A model generated the notes under the pieces. The model was given only the letters and a program-made list of their open reading frames with translations. It had not been told where the DNA came from and ran no database searches. A stretch of 64,000 nt of DNA from Archegozetes longisetosus (Eukaryota; Arthropoda; Arachnida; Sarcoptiformes; Trhypochthoniidae), in contig JAEMBT020000001.1 in assembly GCA_018873245.2 (NCBI GenBank), positions 19,718,220 through 19,782,219 on the forward strand, written 5' to 3'. Positions 23,012-36,400 of the stretch are shown one piece after another (the stretch's first letter is position 1; every line of letters begins with the position of its first letter). The translations under genes and the position numbers were made by a program.

Positions 23012-26000
23012 TCTAAAGATTTAAATGAACTGGGCATGAAATGAAACTTTTTAACATAATCGTTTTATCAAAAATCCAAATAAAATTGATCTCTTGTTAT
23101 TTAAAACTTAAGAATTTACATATTTTGCACTCGACTACCTCCGAACTACAATTACAATAGAATATAACTAAAACTACATTTTATATCATGAACCGATCAA
23201 TATTTTTTGCAATTTGTATTGTATAAAATTATACCCAACAGATTTATTAAACTTACAAATCCGAATCTAATGAAATAAATTAGAATTTATTAATATAAAG
23301 TCATTAAGTCTGTGTAAAAATGATCAAATCACGTAACTCATTATTTGATTTTTCCCCCCTAAATTATAAGGTTTATGATTACAAAATTTCTTCATTTGCG
23401 ATACTTGAGCTGATGGTGAAAGTGAACATTCGGTATAATAGAAAGCATGAAATTAAGTCTGCATTCAGTTTAGTTTTCTCTATAAAGATTTTAATAAATG
23501 ATAAGCGTCTGACTAGATATGTATTTTGAAACGCAAAAGGGAAAGCTAAATCATTTGAGCTTATATTTAACATGAATTTGCAATTATTGCAAAACTTTAC
23601 ATAAGATAGGCAGTTCTATTGCAAAATCACGCGAACTAAAAGCATATCGATCGTGTACATAAACGGAAGTGTCTTAATTAAAATCTCGTAGAATTTCTCA
23701 TTATATTGTAGCAAACTTGTCTAGACAAAGGATTTGCATATTCACTTTTAATTCCCATTGATAGACATTATTCTATAATGATGCTCAACTAATTAAGTTT
23801 TGTTTTCTAGATAATCGTAAGATATAGGTGTTAGAAATTTTAGTAAAATATATGTCTGGCTTCTGAACATTTAAAATAAACATGTATGTGTTATTATAAT
23901 GAAAGATTCATTATATCAGACTTCACTATAGCGAGAGGCGACTGTAATAAATTTCTATACTTTCTAAAGTTGCCTAGTAGATATATTTAAGATAGATTAT
24001 CGTAAAGTTTTGTTACATTAGCACTGGTAAATTTGATATTTTAGCAATTAGCGTTATATATTGTTTTAAAAGAGCTTTCATTCATTTAGAAGTCTTTTAA
24101 AAACTATAACTCTTTTAACGATTTTAAGTTTCAAGCTTACGTTGAATAAAAAGATAATCTCAAGATGTAAAATACGCTTATCGCTAAATAAATAGTGATT
24201 TAAAAATTGACTCTTATCTGATCTAATGACTTTATTCCCATTAGTAAGCTTCTACAAACATATATACTTTCCAGTGATTATTGATTTATAATAAGACGTT
24301 GGCATTAGGCTAAAGTAAGCTTAAGAATTAAAGTAAATTTCAAGCTATCAATTAACTAAAACCTTTATAAACCCAACCTTTCCTTCGTTTAATTAGCGAT
24401 TCATTCTTACTATTATTTATTAACACTTTTTTACCAAATCAATGTATTCACTGTGTCTCACTAAAATGTGAGCTATGTTGATCGCAGAATCAATAAAAAC
24501 AAGCCTTATTTAGATTTAAATTCTGCACATCAAAGTCTTGAAGCAGAAGTATCAAAAATCAACTTATTATCACTAAAATCAGCTTATAACTTTGATAAAT
24601 TAAAATTTTACATAAAGTATTGATGAAACGCTTTACTAAGATGTTCAGAGAAAGAACCGCATAAAATAAGTATACTTGTAATGTACATGTACATTGTTAT
24701 CCAAAAAATTGAGTACATAAACTAATTGCATCGTTATTATAGTATTTATAATTCGATATCATTTGCATAAATTAATATATTTAGTAAATATACAATCACT
24801 AAATCAAAATGGTAAAATGTTTTTGAAAACTTTTATAAACAAAATATATATTGGGAAGAACGACATACTGTCAATCTTTTAAAAATGACAGAATGTAGCC
24901 ACAAGAACTTTATATTATATAATAACTCGAGTAGAAAATAACGAACAGCTTTAAAGAAGTCTAGCAGTAGTCGAAAGCCTAAAAAATAAAATAAAGAAAT
25001 GGAAAATTACACTGAAAAAATATAAATACAATTAGTAAAAGTTATGTAAAATTATGAAAAGAATGAAATGTTTCCGATAAACTGCTAAAAGTTACATAGT
25101 TAAGTATTTAATCTAAAGTTGAAAAGAAAAACTACTTCAACAAGTAATGAAACTCAAAACTAAAGCAAACAAATTGTCTAAATAAGTTAAAAATAGATGC
25201 ACTTAAATTATCATTAGCAAAACATTATTGATGAGGATTAAGGTTGTTTCCAATTGATGGTTCAAATGGTTATAGCAGTGATTCATGTTCTACACGTTCA
25301 TATATTGAAGCCGGATCTATTGAGCGATTGATCAGGAATATTAAAGAGAAATAAGGAAATTAACAGAAAGCTATTATCGCTTACTAAAATTACAACACAA
25401 ATTGCTATGGATAATGGGATACTATCAGTAATTAACTGAACTAAAATTATTTATCAATTTTATGTTAATCCTATGTAAAACATCTTTTGTTCTGATTCAT
25501 TAATCAAAACGTTGTAAATAACTAAATTTTATGCAGATATTTTCTCCGAACATAATAGTACGTCAAGTTATTAATAAAAAGCATGATTTTTGCTATAATT
25601 AAATTAAAGATAGTTATTTTAGTCGAAATCTAACATCAATTAATATTTCATTATCTTTGTTACTTGTTGAATAAATTGAAGCTATTTTAATAACTATTAG
25701 TTTTGTGCCTGATTTAATAATAATCTGGTTCTACTCCTATATTAGTTATTAAAGTTTCGATCTAATCAATGAATAACAAAAATAATAAAATATTAATTTA
25801 TATTCAATTTGTCATCAAAATGCCTAAAATATCATATGGCTATTATAAAGCTCATACCTTTTACAGACCACTGGAAAGTTCTATCAAAGGGCTCAACTCT
25901 AATGTCAACTTTGAATAGATCAAAATTATTAAAGCCGTAAAAAGTGAACAATAAGTTAATTTTGATGCTCTAAAGACCCCATCCGTATCTCACGTTAAAC

Positions 26001-27558
26001 TTTTAAGACTAAAGAGGCTTATAAATAGCAGTAGAAGATAAAATCGAATACTAGGACTCATTATTAAATGCTAAGATTCGGCCATTAATTCCTCAGTGAG
26101 AAAGGTTTTGAGGAAAACTGAATCAAAATTTGCATTTTTTGAAGATTTTGAGTGTCACCAAATTAAATGTTTGAATATTTGATCGAGAGTCAATGTGAGA
26201 TAAATGAACTCAAAATTATATTCACATAAGATTCCGTAGTCAAGAAAATCAAAATTCCTATAACTATAGCTTGAATTCAAGTTTTTATAACTTTCAAAAA
26301 TCATGTAATTTTATTTCGAGTTTAAAAAACTCTTTTTAGAAAATAATATCTTTAAATATTTTACAAGTAATAGCGATATGAAGTGAATTGATAGAAATTC
26401 AGAAATCAACTGCAATTTCGTAGAAGCAAAATTAAATCGATTAAAAGTTTGTGAAAAAGTATCTTTGAAAATTATCAGAATCGAAAGTAGTCCTTTAAGA
26501 AGAAAGATATTAATAAATGCAAAAATTTTAACGACTCGAAACGCAAACACGCTTTAGAACTAACAAAACCAAACATATTGTAGTCTTAGGATTTATTTTT
26601 AAGACACCATATGCAGCCTTTCACAAAATAAATACCTTTCAAATAATACGCACTTTACTGACCAATTCATATCAAACCTTCAACTTGTGAGAAACTTTGA
26701 TTTGCAATTAAAGAAGTATGTATTAAGATACGTGTCTTTTATAAATGAAAAAATGATTTTAACACTGAATCAAAGAGCTAGATCTGTCTGGATGAAAACT
26801 TTCAACGGCTAATCATTATCAAGAAATATTGGATAGAAATGGTGATGCGACTCACTTTTAGAACTATATTTACATAAATTAATTCCTGTATAATATCTAT
26901 TGAATTGAGAAAAGTTATATTTTTTCACCGTTAATATAAGTTGTGAGTAAAGCTTCATATGGTGCCTTAAAAATAGATCCCAAGACTGTACGTGAAGATG
27001 TAAGAGACGCGAAAATGCGATTATCAACTAAGAAAATGCATAAAAACAAGAATGGGAGTAAAAAAATATTTATCGACTATATTCAGAAGTTTTGCTAATA
27101 TTCATAAATTCTTTCTGGATTTATATTCAAAATGCAAGATTGACGTGGTGTAACTCATATTAGGCGTCTAATTGAATTTTCTGAGCTTACAAGATTTCTA
27201 TTAGTAAGTTTAAAGTCGATTTTTGCAAATATTTTGCAAATTTGCAATAATTTATATATTCAAATAACACGTTCTCAAAAGAATAGATTAATTCAGTGAA
27301 TCTAATTGGAAAGCAGCTCCAACTGCATAACAATGAGGCAAAGAAGTTTTATCTATCGGAAAATAGGAATAATAACGAACAGAGATCAAGCTGTGATCTG
27401 TTATGACTTACGAACAAAATCTTAAAATGCCTAAAAATTACACCTCTGTCAAATATTGGTTAATAAATTTTTATTTTGATGATTTTGAGTCATGAGAATA
27501 AAGACTACAAATTCTATCGAACAATTGTTTTGTACGAAATAAAAACAAGTGTTTGTCA
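23012..27558. other. Intergenic, 4.5 kb, little recognised
   Basis: AT-rich. Contains an isolated pogo/Tigger-like end at 23901-23944 and a small perfect palindrome ATGTACATGTACAT near 24680. Open frames at 23320-23573 and 26311-27027 show no domain. No gene supported. Confidence 0.45.
23901..23944 (-). repeat. Solo pogo/Tigger-like terminal sequence
   Basis: Read on the minus strand from a TA at 23945-23946, the sequence is CAGTCGCCTCTCGCTATAG then TGAAGTC, very like the ends of Tigger-family elements. The opposite end was not found, so this is a truncated remnant. Confidence 0.4.
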
Positions 27559-27566
27559 ACTTTCTA

Positions 27567-28000
27567 TAGGGTGACTAAGTCAAAAACTGTTAAATGCGGG
27601 ACAAAATGATTTTGGCCCCCTTATAAATTGTTTAAAGAGTTTTAATCTGATTGAAGTTACAAATCACAGTTTGAAATAACAGTTATTTGAAATATAAACT
27701 AAAGATTTGATTGAGAACTGCACTTTATAAGAGTTACACACGATGTGAATGAAAACAAGGTATCAGATAATCGGATTAAAACTCTTTTTATCTAAAGACT
27801 TCCACATATTTTAAGATAGGAAACGTGTTGACAACAAAATTGCATTATTTGCATTAAATAAAAATATACAGGGGAAATCTGTTAAGATAAATATTAAAAT
27901 ATATGACATTTTCCGTCCCGCAAGGGGTGCATACGGTATGCGGGACACAACTCCTAAATGTGGGACAATCCCGCACAATGCGGGACACTTGGTCACCCTA
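27567..28000. mobile_element. hAT-type MITE family B (434 bp)
   Basis: A perfect 8-bp duplication ACTTTCTA (27559-27566, 28001-28008) brackets ends TAGGGTGACTAAGTC and its partner CACTTGGTCACCCTA. Inside the right end are three spaced copies of ATG(C/T)GGGACA; one copy is near the left end. The interior is AT-rich and unrelated to family A. The frame at 27811-27996 is antisense to these repeats and not a gene. Confidence 0.87.
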
Positions 28001-28008
28001 ACTTTCTA

Positions 28009-30748
28009 TGAGCGAATTGTAATGTGCGATTAATTTGACTGAATTACTACTAGTTATTCAAATTGTAGTTGTATGAATCAAACTGACCTAATAGCTATGG
28101 CTCTATTTCTAATAATAACAAAGTCGTATAAGTTTACAACTATAAGAAAAAGTTTAATTAAATCTTAAAAATCAATTTATTAGTACAGTAAAGTGAGAAA
28201 AATACAATTAACTGCAATAGATATTAAAACTGCTATTTGAGTAAAACTTCAACATTTAATTAGAAATTTTCAAACCAGACACGGATTTAGCAAACTTTGA
28301 TAGCCATTTGAATGATTATGAATGGTGCACGAGAAATTTTTGCCTGTTTCTCTTCAAAATTTTGGATACGCATAAAATTGTCGAATGTGTGCCACAAATT
28401 ATCTGGCCATATATATTATAATTTAGACAATACCTCATGCACTAAATCTCAATAATGATTACATCGTTTGTTCGAGAAATCTGATAAAAGTTAAAGACAA
28501 TCCAAATAAAAAATAAACAACTAGGTAAATTTCGTTATTTTTAAGGCTTCAGTCTATGTATAGGATAATTCAAATTGTTTTTACGGCAAAAAGTTCAAAC
28601 GCGTGTAACTTTTCTTAGAATCAAGTTATTTCAGAAATCTAAAGTACATTTAATGGCAAATTTCCTCTGCTTCACATTTCACAGAGGATTATCTCAGTAG
28701 CATAAAGGATTAAATAAATGAATAAAATATCGCGCATTTAAATTGCTTAACGTAAAAAAATGTTGAATTACCCTACAAGAAATGAATATATCTTATTCAA
28801 CTATCTATTGATTAAATGAAATTTTACTCTCTTATTAAACTTTTGATTAGATATTCCTTATTTTTTTCAACCCTATCATTATGAGGCTTATCAATCATAC
28901 TCATTTGTTTGATTTAACAAATATACTTTTATAATCAAGATTAATTTTTTTACTTATTTAAATTTGGTAGAGATATAATGAAAACGCTCATTTAAAATTC
29001 TTTGCTATCTGAGGATTTATGAAAACAATCTTAATTATACTAGCAGTAGTTAATTTAAATTATATAGCGCTATAGTATGAGAGCAAAAAATGAAAAAATA
29101 TAAATTGATAGATCTGAAGAAAACTAAAGACTTCCTCTTATCATGAATTTGTGTTCCATGAAAAATGATTATTTAAAACGATTGTTTCATTCTCGACCTC
29201 TCAAGGACTTAGGTATCATTAATCATTTACAATATACTATCTCTTATGTTAAAAGTAAAGTTTAGTAACGCAAAAACTTTTAATGAAAAAAAAATTTCAA
29301 ATTTTAGATTTGAAAGTACTTCTTTTGAAGTATCAAGTTTTGACAAGTCTAGCCTAGATCGATCGAAAACATTAAATTAATCCAGGAACAAAATATCTCG
29401 AATGTCAGTTTACTTAGTAGCAAATGGATTCGTAACTTAATACGACAATTTATTTAAGAATAAGTACTATATTAGTGCGAAATGCAAGTTATTCACAAAG
29501 GAATTATACCAGATGTTCAATTAACTCAAATAGCAGCACTGTGAATAACATATTTACCCCTTCTTAAGAACAACTTATAACATCCTTATTTCATATCCTT
29601 TTTAAGAAATCTATTCCCAAGCAATCTCTTAGTTACGTAGAATTGAATGGAAATATTAAATGTTTTTCAACTTTTAGTTCATGTGAAGGCGTTAGAGTGT
29701 TATATTTAATTAAAGTATTAGAGCAATAGGAACAATTAACTTATTTTATATACAGTATTCAATAGTTTAAGAGGATTAAAGCTCAAGTATAAAATATTCC
29801 TTACATTTTCTCTCCATATTCATTTAATTAACTTCTGCCATTATGTGATACGATATAATATGCTTTACGCAAATAAATTATCTAAAAATTTACTGTAAAT
29901 ATCTACTAATTGATTCAGTAATATCTTGAAAATATTTGCATAACAAGCTTTTAAAGTAATTCATCAAATTCTCATTTTAAACTATGAACTTTGCTCCTAA
30001 ACTAGAGTTTATAAATTAAATGAATCTTCATGAATGAATTCATGTGAACCCATGAATATTTACATCCAGAAAGTTAAAAAATACACCAAATTAGTTATAT
30101 TAAGTACATCATACTATAAATCATCATCAATCTAATAAATCCATAATATTCGCTATGGTCTATTATAAAAGTATCATTAGTGATTTATTTACGGGTTCTC
30201 TAGAAGTCTGAATTTCGTCTAATGCTAGCTCTGATCATCAGCCTATTTTGATAGTGTGGATCAGCCTAGTTTGATAAAATTTGTTATGGAATTTAGAACA
30301 ACAAAATGACCTTCTTAAAGTTATGCAAATTCTTTTATCAAATTGTTATACTCTTAAAAGTTTATTGTCTTAAAAATGTAATTTTCGTTTTCTTCTATCA
30401 TTCATGAGATCCTATTTTAATAAATATTAAATTAAATTACCTCCCAGGATATCTGAGGTTCTATTTGTCTCTACGCTCTTGTTTTATTATTAAAATTTGT
30501 GAGACATTTTAATTCAATTTGAATGACTTCAGGCATCACAAATTGTTTTGTATATATTTCTATTTTACTACTCTGCGCAAACATGAAGATTTTTAAGATG
30601 ATCATAAGGTCATATGTTCGTTTTATTGCTGTTCGAATTAATGCTTATTATCCTAAAAAAATAGAACATTTTTATTTTTCTACTATCGCTTATACTCAGA
30701 GTTGAGGAGTTTTATCTCACCTTTATGGAAATGTCAAACAAATCATTA
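28009..30748. other. Intergenic, nothing recognised
   Basis: 2.7 kb of AT-rich sequence without supported genes, RNAs or repeat boundaries. A 60-codon frame at 30523-30705 looks like chance. Confidence 0.5.
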
Positions 30749-30756
30749 TTTCAATA

Positions 30757-31258
30757 TAGAGTGACCACGTCCTAACTGCTATATGGGAGGACTTAAGCAA
30801 TCGAAAAAGAGGACAGAGGAGGACATTTTTATTTTTTATTCACATTATTTAGTTTAATACAAATTGTGTCTAAATGAATACTTCTTATATTCTTTTGCTC
30901 CTCTTCTAAGACATTGTGATTCACAATTAAAAAGAGGGATTGTTTAGATTAAAATTTTTATAGCTACGTCACATGTATTTGATAAGTCAAACGTATGATT
31001 GCACTATACTTATTTATAAATCTCCTAATTGTTCCCTTTATAATGTATATATATGCGAAATTATACCATCTTTGACTACGAAAGGACATAATTGACTTTT
31101 GCATACAAAACATAAGAAATAATTACAGTCTCAGGAAATTTTAATGCTTTTTGTAAAGGAGGACATTGTATTGTCCTCCTCTGATCCCCGGGAGGACAGA
31201 GGACAAAATTGGTCAAAAGAGGACTGTCCTTCCTAAAGGAGGACATGTGGTCGCCCTA
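30757..31258. mobile_element. hAT-type MITE family C (502 bp)
   Basis: A perfect 8-bp duplication TTTCAATA (30749-30756, 31259-31266) brackets ends TAGAGTGACCACGTCC and GGACATGTGGTCGCCCTA. GAGGAC words occur in arrays inside both ends, in both orientations. The central part is AT-rich with no coding frame. It shares with families A, B and D only the terminal dozen bases. Confidence 0.88.
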
Positions 31259-31266
31259 TTTCAATA

Positions 31267-33469
31267 AATTTTCTAAGAATTGAATGAAGAGATTTATTAT
31301 TTATATGAAAAACATTCAAATATAGAAGAAAAAATGTAATCCGAAATAAATTGGATCAGTTTCTAGATTGAAAGTTTGCAGTAGATGAACATTTTTCTCA
31401 TAGACACATCAGTCGGAAATAGCAGATTTCTTTCGATAAAGTTATTTAATAAATAAGGTTAAGAGATTCTTATTGACTATTGATCAAACCATGGAAACAT
31501 AAACTAATACTTTTTAAATTTGTAGATCTATCTCTTTTATCAAATTTTATGAAGTTTCTTCTGAAAAATGCATCAGCTTTAAAATCTCAACAGTTAATTA
31601 ATCTATTAATCGATTCAGTTTCCAGTGATGCGAATAGTTAGCTTACATAATGACTTTGGTTAGGGATGAATTTTGTTTGGAAATTTCTAATTAAATTGGG
31701 AAATTTTGAAAATTTCCGAAATTTACAAAGAGTACTTATCTTTCGGTGAAGAAAGTCTTATGATAGCATAAACTAAAAATTATCAAATTTTGAACTTTTC
31801 ATTAAAATAGAAACATAAAAATTTCAACAAAAAATATCATATTCAAAATGAGTCAAAAAATTGACGAATTCCTGTTTATGAAAACTTTTGAAGGGTGGGC
31901 AAAATCTCGTTTTTTTCTTAAATTGGTTGGAACCAATCATTAATAATTGATTAGAGTTATTGTTTATTTTGAACTTATTTTCAACAATATTTGGATAGAG
32001 TTGGAAGTACTCTTTTCTTAATAGATATTCACTATTGAAGATCATCTTATTGAAAACACTCAAAAAAATTTCAACTTTTGAGCTTTAAATTAAAATTTTT
32101 GAATAAAATTGATAAGTAACTAAAACTTGAGCATATTAGTTGAGTATTAGTTGAGTTTTAACACTACTAAACAGTGGAAAATTTAAACAGATGATTTGTT
32201 ATTGAACTTTTCAAATAGATAACTTTTTGAACAAGGCTTAACATAGAAATAATAACAACTCATTTATTGGTCTGAGTTTAAGCGTAGTTTCGGAAATTAT
32301 TCTATACATAATTTAAATAACATAGTATGAATTTTTAAAGGATCTTTATTATCTTGAACTTCAGATATACTTGTACCGAGTGGAGTATGTCTTGAGATTT
32401 CTGAGAATATATTCGAAAAGAACTCTCAAGAGATAACAGAGTAGAAGAATTCGAGAGTCTAAATCTTTAGTTGGATTTCGCAGATCTTGACTTTATTCAG
32501 GTTCCGTTATAAGATTCGGTAATCTAAAATTTACTGAATTAATTATTCGATTGAGATAAAGATACCGAAAACTCATTTCACTAGTTATGCTCTTTGTTAT
32601 TTGAAAGAACCAAAGTAATCATACAAAAGTATGAATAATTAATGTATTGCATAAAATTTCTAAATTTAAATTTGCCTAAAGTATTTTGATTATGCTTTTA
32701 AAAGCGAAATAAGTTTTATCGAGAAACTTTTTGACAACTGAATTGAGTCAACAAATTCAATCGAGATCGTCTAGAATAACAAGAAAATATTGACAAAAAT
32801 GAATTGATCTTAATTATAAATATAATACAAAAAATAAAGGATACGGAAAAGGACTGAATCGAAATTGATCAAAGTTAAAACACATCAGAATGTAATTCTT
32901 GTTGACGCGTTAAGACAAGTAACTCTTCTTCAGTTGTTGATATTTTTGAAATACTTTTGTTTAATACTTATCTCAATAAAAAAAATAGTTCAAATGGTTG
33001 ATAACTTACTTTTCTATCAATTTTATATCAAAGTTTGCTCTCAAATATAATACTCTTTCTTATGCTTTACAGTGAAGACAGAACAGAATGAAGATATAAA
33101 AACTGCATTTCAAGCCATAAATAAGAAAACCTTTGCGATTTGTCGTATTGACTGACTTCTGGCAGTAATTTCCGAATCAATACAAAAGCCTATTTATTAA
33201 CAATCTATACATCTGTATATTGTTGAGCGAATCAACACGTGTAGAAAACAGAAATTCATCAGAACAAAAGAATATATTCTGGAAGGAGGACAAGAGAAAA
33301 ACAGTCAACAATGGTCTGTAAAAAATGTGATATATAATAGTCTGTATACTTGTAATTAATATATAGCTTGTTATTTCAGTAAGCCTTTGAACAAAATTGT
33401 GATATTCAAGTTCAATCACTTTTCAACAAATCAGAAAAGAGAAAAGCTCTCAAAACTTATCAATAGCTT
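31267..33469 (+). other. Upstream region of receptor gene 2
   Basis: AT-rich spacer that must contain the promoter of gene 2. No convincing TATA box or initiator could be chosen. Open frames at 31824-32063, 32865-33050 and 33177-33419 show no domain. Confidence 0.4.
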
Positions 33470-33478
33470 ATGAAATGA
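33470..33478 (+). promoter_or_regulatory. Minimal uORF overlapping the start of receptor gene 2
   Basis: ATG-AAA-TGA: the stop TGA (33476-33478) overlaps the main ATG (33475-33477) in another frame. A ribosome using the first ATG would stop on top of the real start, an arrangement that can favour leaky scanning or re-initiation. Presence is direct; function is inference. Confidence 0.35.
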
Positions 33479-36400
33479 GTATTGAAACGGGAATGGATAG
33501 TGGTTCGGTATCACTCAAATTACCATTCAATGTTACAGGAGATGAATTTGATAGGAGCGAACTTGAGGAAATAATAGCAGATTACATTAAAAAAGACCAT
33601 ATATTTGAGTCTTTAACAGAAACAGTGCTAAAATGTCTATATACACTTCTGATACTTTCTGGAATCATAACGAACATAGTCATTATTTCAGTGATTGCGT
33701 CGAATAAAAAACTAATGACTTCTAACAATCTATTATTGATAAACTTGTTTGTGTCCGATCTGTTGTTATGTATATTTTGTATGCCATTCACTTTGATTGC
33801 TATCATTAGAAGAAGCTGGTATTTCGGAGCTTTTATGTGCAAATTTGTGCCATTCATTCAAGCGGTCACTACGTTTGTGTCAGCGGCCACCATATCATCA
33901 ATAGCACTCGACCGTATGATTCAAATAACTGCGAATCAGTTCACAGGTATTGATTTTATTTTTGATAAACATCATGATTATTCAGGAAATTACTTTGAAT
34001 TAGTTATTCATGAAAAAGTATCGCACACGTGAGCGGTAGTTTATTTTATTTCGAGATAAATTCGTTAAAACATAAGTACTATTTGTTTTGCCCTAGAGAA
34101 AGTTCGTTCTTTCAACATCCCACGTCTTATGCGAGCTTAAATGCAATTTTATGCCTAATCATGTATCCTGTAGCTGAAAATTTAATATTTAATATTGAAT
34201 TGTAAACACGAAAGCTAATTTCTCATTTTCTGTTCTAAGAAATGAGAATAAAAAGCTTCATTAGATAAAACCGGTAAAATAAAACACTTTTGAGTTAACT
34301 GCCTCAAAATCTGTTCAGCGTTTTATTCTTGAGGCTTGAAAATTGAGGCCAGCCTTGAGCTCAGATTTTCTATGACAGCTTTTGTGCATTCTTATGCCTC
34401 ATAGTAATTTAAGCTTGCTGCATTACTGTGAGATGCAAACCATTCTTAAAACCAGAGTCAACAAAATTGTAACCGAAAACAAGCACTTATCTTAAAGTCT
34501 GCAAAAGGCTAAAGTAATATTAGCTTGATGATAAATCCTGCCTTTAAGTACTTTCTAACATAAAACTCAACGATGTAGCTCATGACTATATCGGGAAAGT
34601 TAATGTTAATCCATACTAATGCAAGATTAATTAAACAAGATTTAAACTTAGATACTTATATTTTTCGCTACCATTATATATGCAATAATCCTTCTCTTTA
34701 ATGTACCGAAAGTCTTATTCTTCATAAATCACTTGGCTTTAAGAATATTTGAATTTACATTTGATTTGCACAGTAGAGTCATGTTATTTTATTTGTTTGA
34801 CATGAAAAAATTTGGGTTCGTGTTTATACCAATTAATTTTTTCGTAGAAGCTCAATTTTTAGACATTAGTTTGATTATGTTGATGAAATTCTAATAGCTC
34901 ATAATAATTTACATTTATTTGTCACGAATGTAAGAATCACGTCTTGTGCTCTTTCTTATACACTGCTAAACTCACAAATATAGTAGGAAACAAGTTACCG
35001 GACCTTTTCAAACAAACACAATTTTTTATTTATCAGGTTATTACATCTAGAGAGGTGTCAAATTAAAGCTTAAATGCAATAAATTTGTTGTATCAAAACT
35101 TTTGTGGGCCACAACATCCCTAGTCAGCCTATAAGTCCATAGACAGTGTCGGATTATTTTGTCCCCTGCTATATCTGCCTATTTGAGGGCGTAACGAGCC
35201 TATTACGAGCTCACTCATTAGTTACTATCATCGAATTTAGTATACAAGTAAACATTTAATTTAAAGCAGAATTTTAAAAAGCAAGTTTCACTAGTGACTT
35301 TACTAATTAATAAGTCTATTTAACATTGAAGTAAACTAGAAATAGAACGAATTCAACTTATCTTGCTATAAAATGGCACTTGTGTGTTATCTGAAATTAG
35401 GGCTTCTGAATTATAAGTTTTAACGTATCCCTTATGTAAGTGGACATTTCTTTTATATCACACACCATGATCTGCCTGTAATAAAGTGATTTAGTGCACT
35501 TCTATTCATACGTCTATTCTTGGCAAATAAAACACTAATGTTAACAGCTAGATCAATACAATTAAAGCTCTTGTTGACAATTACTGCACAACAGGTCAAA
35601 AGAAGGAAATTATACTTCGAAAGAAACGCTTTGAATGCAACACTTGATACTTGCATAAATACAACGTTATTCTAGGAAACAAGAATTTCTTTTGATTAAA
35701 CAATTTTCACAATTAAAATAGAATCTCATCTTAGAATGGTTTCTATTTCAGAAAACTACACTTTACTTCAATCTCCTTTATTTATTTTCTTCAAATTAAT
35801 ATTATTTTTCGTTACCGTGTATTTTTCATTCGTAAGTCTTGTTCTAGCTCTGAAAATACTTTTAAACTTATTGCAGCCGTTCGTGATAATAATAGTATTT
35901 ATGGATAATAATAATACTCAGTTTTAAAATATTTTCAATTTCTTTCAAAATTGCGGACGCCAATGATTGAATTTCTATAGAAAAATTAGTAAAAATTAAA
36001 AAAATAAAATGCATACTAAGAACATACTTTCAAATCCAAAAGTAAAGTAGAATTTCACTTAAAATAAACTTTATACTTCACTGTATATTACTTTAATATA
36101 GTCAACTGTATAGACTATATATCGTCATTATAATAATAATAATATTATGAATAAATAGTTCAAAACTGTGAGTCAGATAAAACCTACTTTCAGCTTTAAA
36201 AAGAAGTGAACGATGAGAAAATGAAAAATTTTCATATTCCTTACCATAGTTTATTATGACAAAAATAAGTTAAAATATGATTGATACTTATTCAGAGTTA
36301 TCTTTGTGAATCATAAAGTAAATGTCGTAACTTAGCTATAGGTAAAGTTTCTTATTAAAAATCTTTGTTACAAAAGAAAGCATATAGCTTAAAAGTCTAC

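Noticed and set aside
27811-27996. Cysteine-containing minus-strand frame
   Set aside because: Lies within hAT-type MITE family B and is generated by its sub-terminal GCGGGACA repeats.
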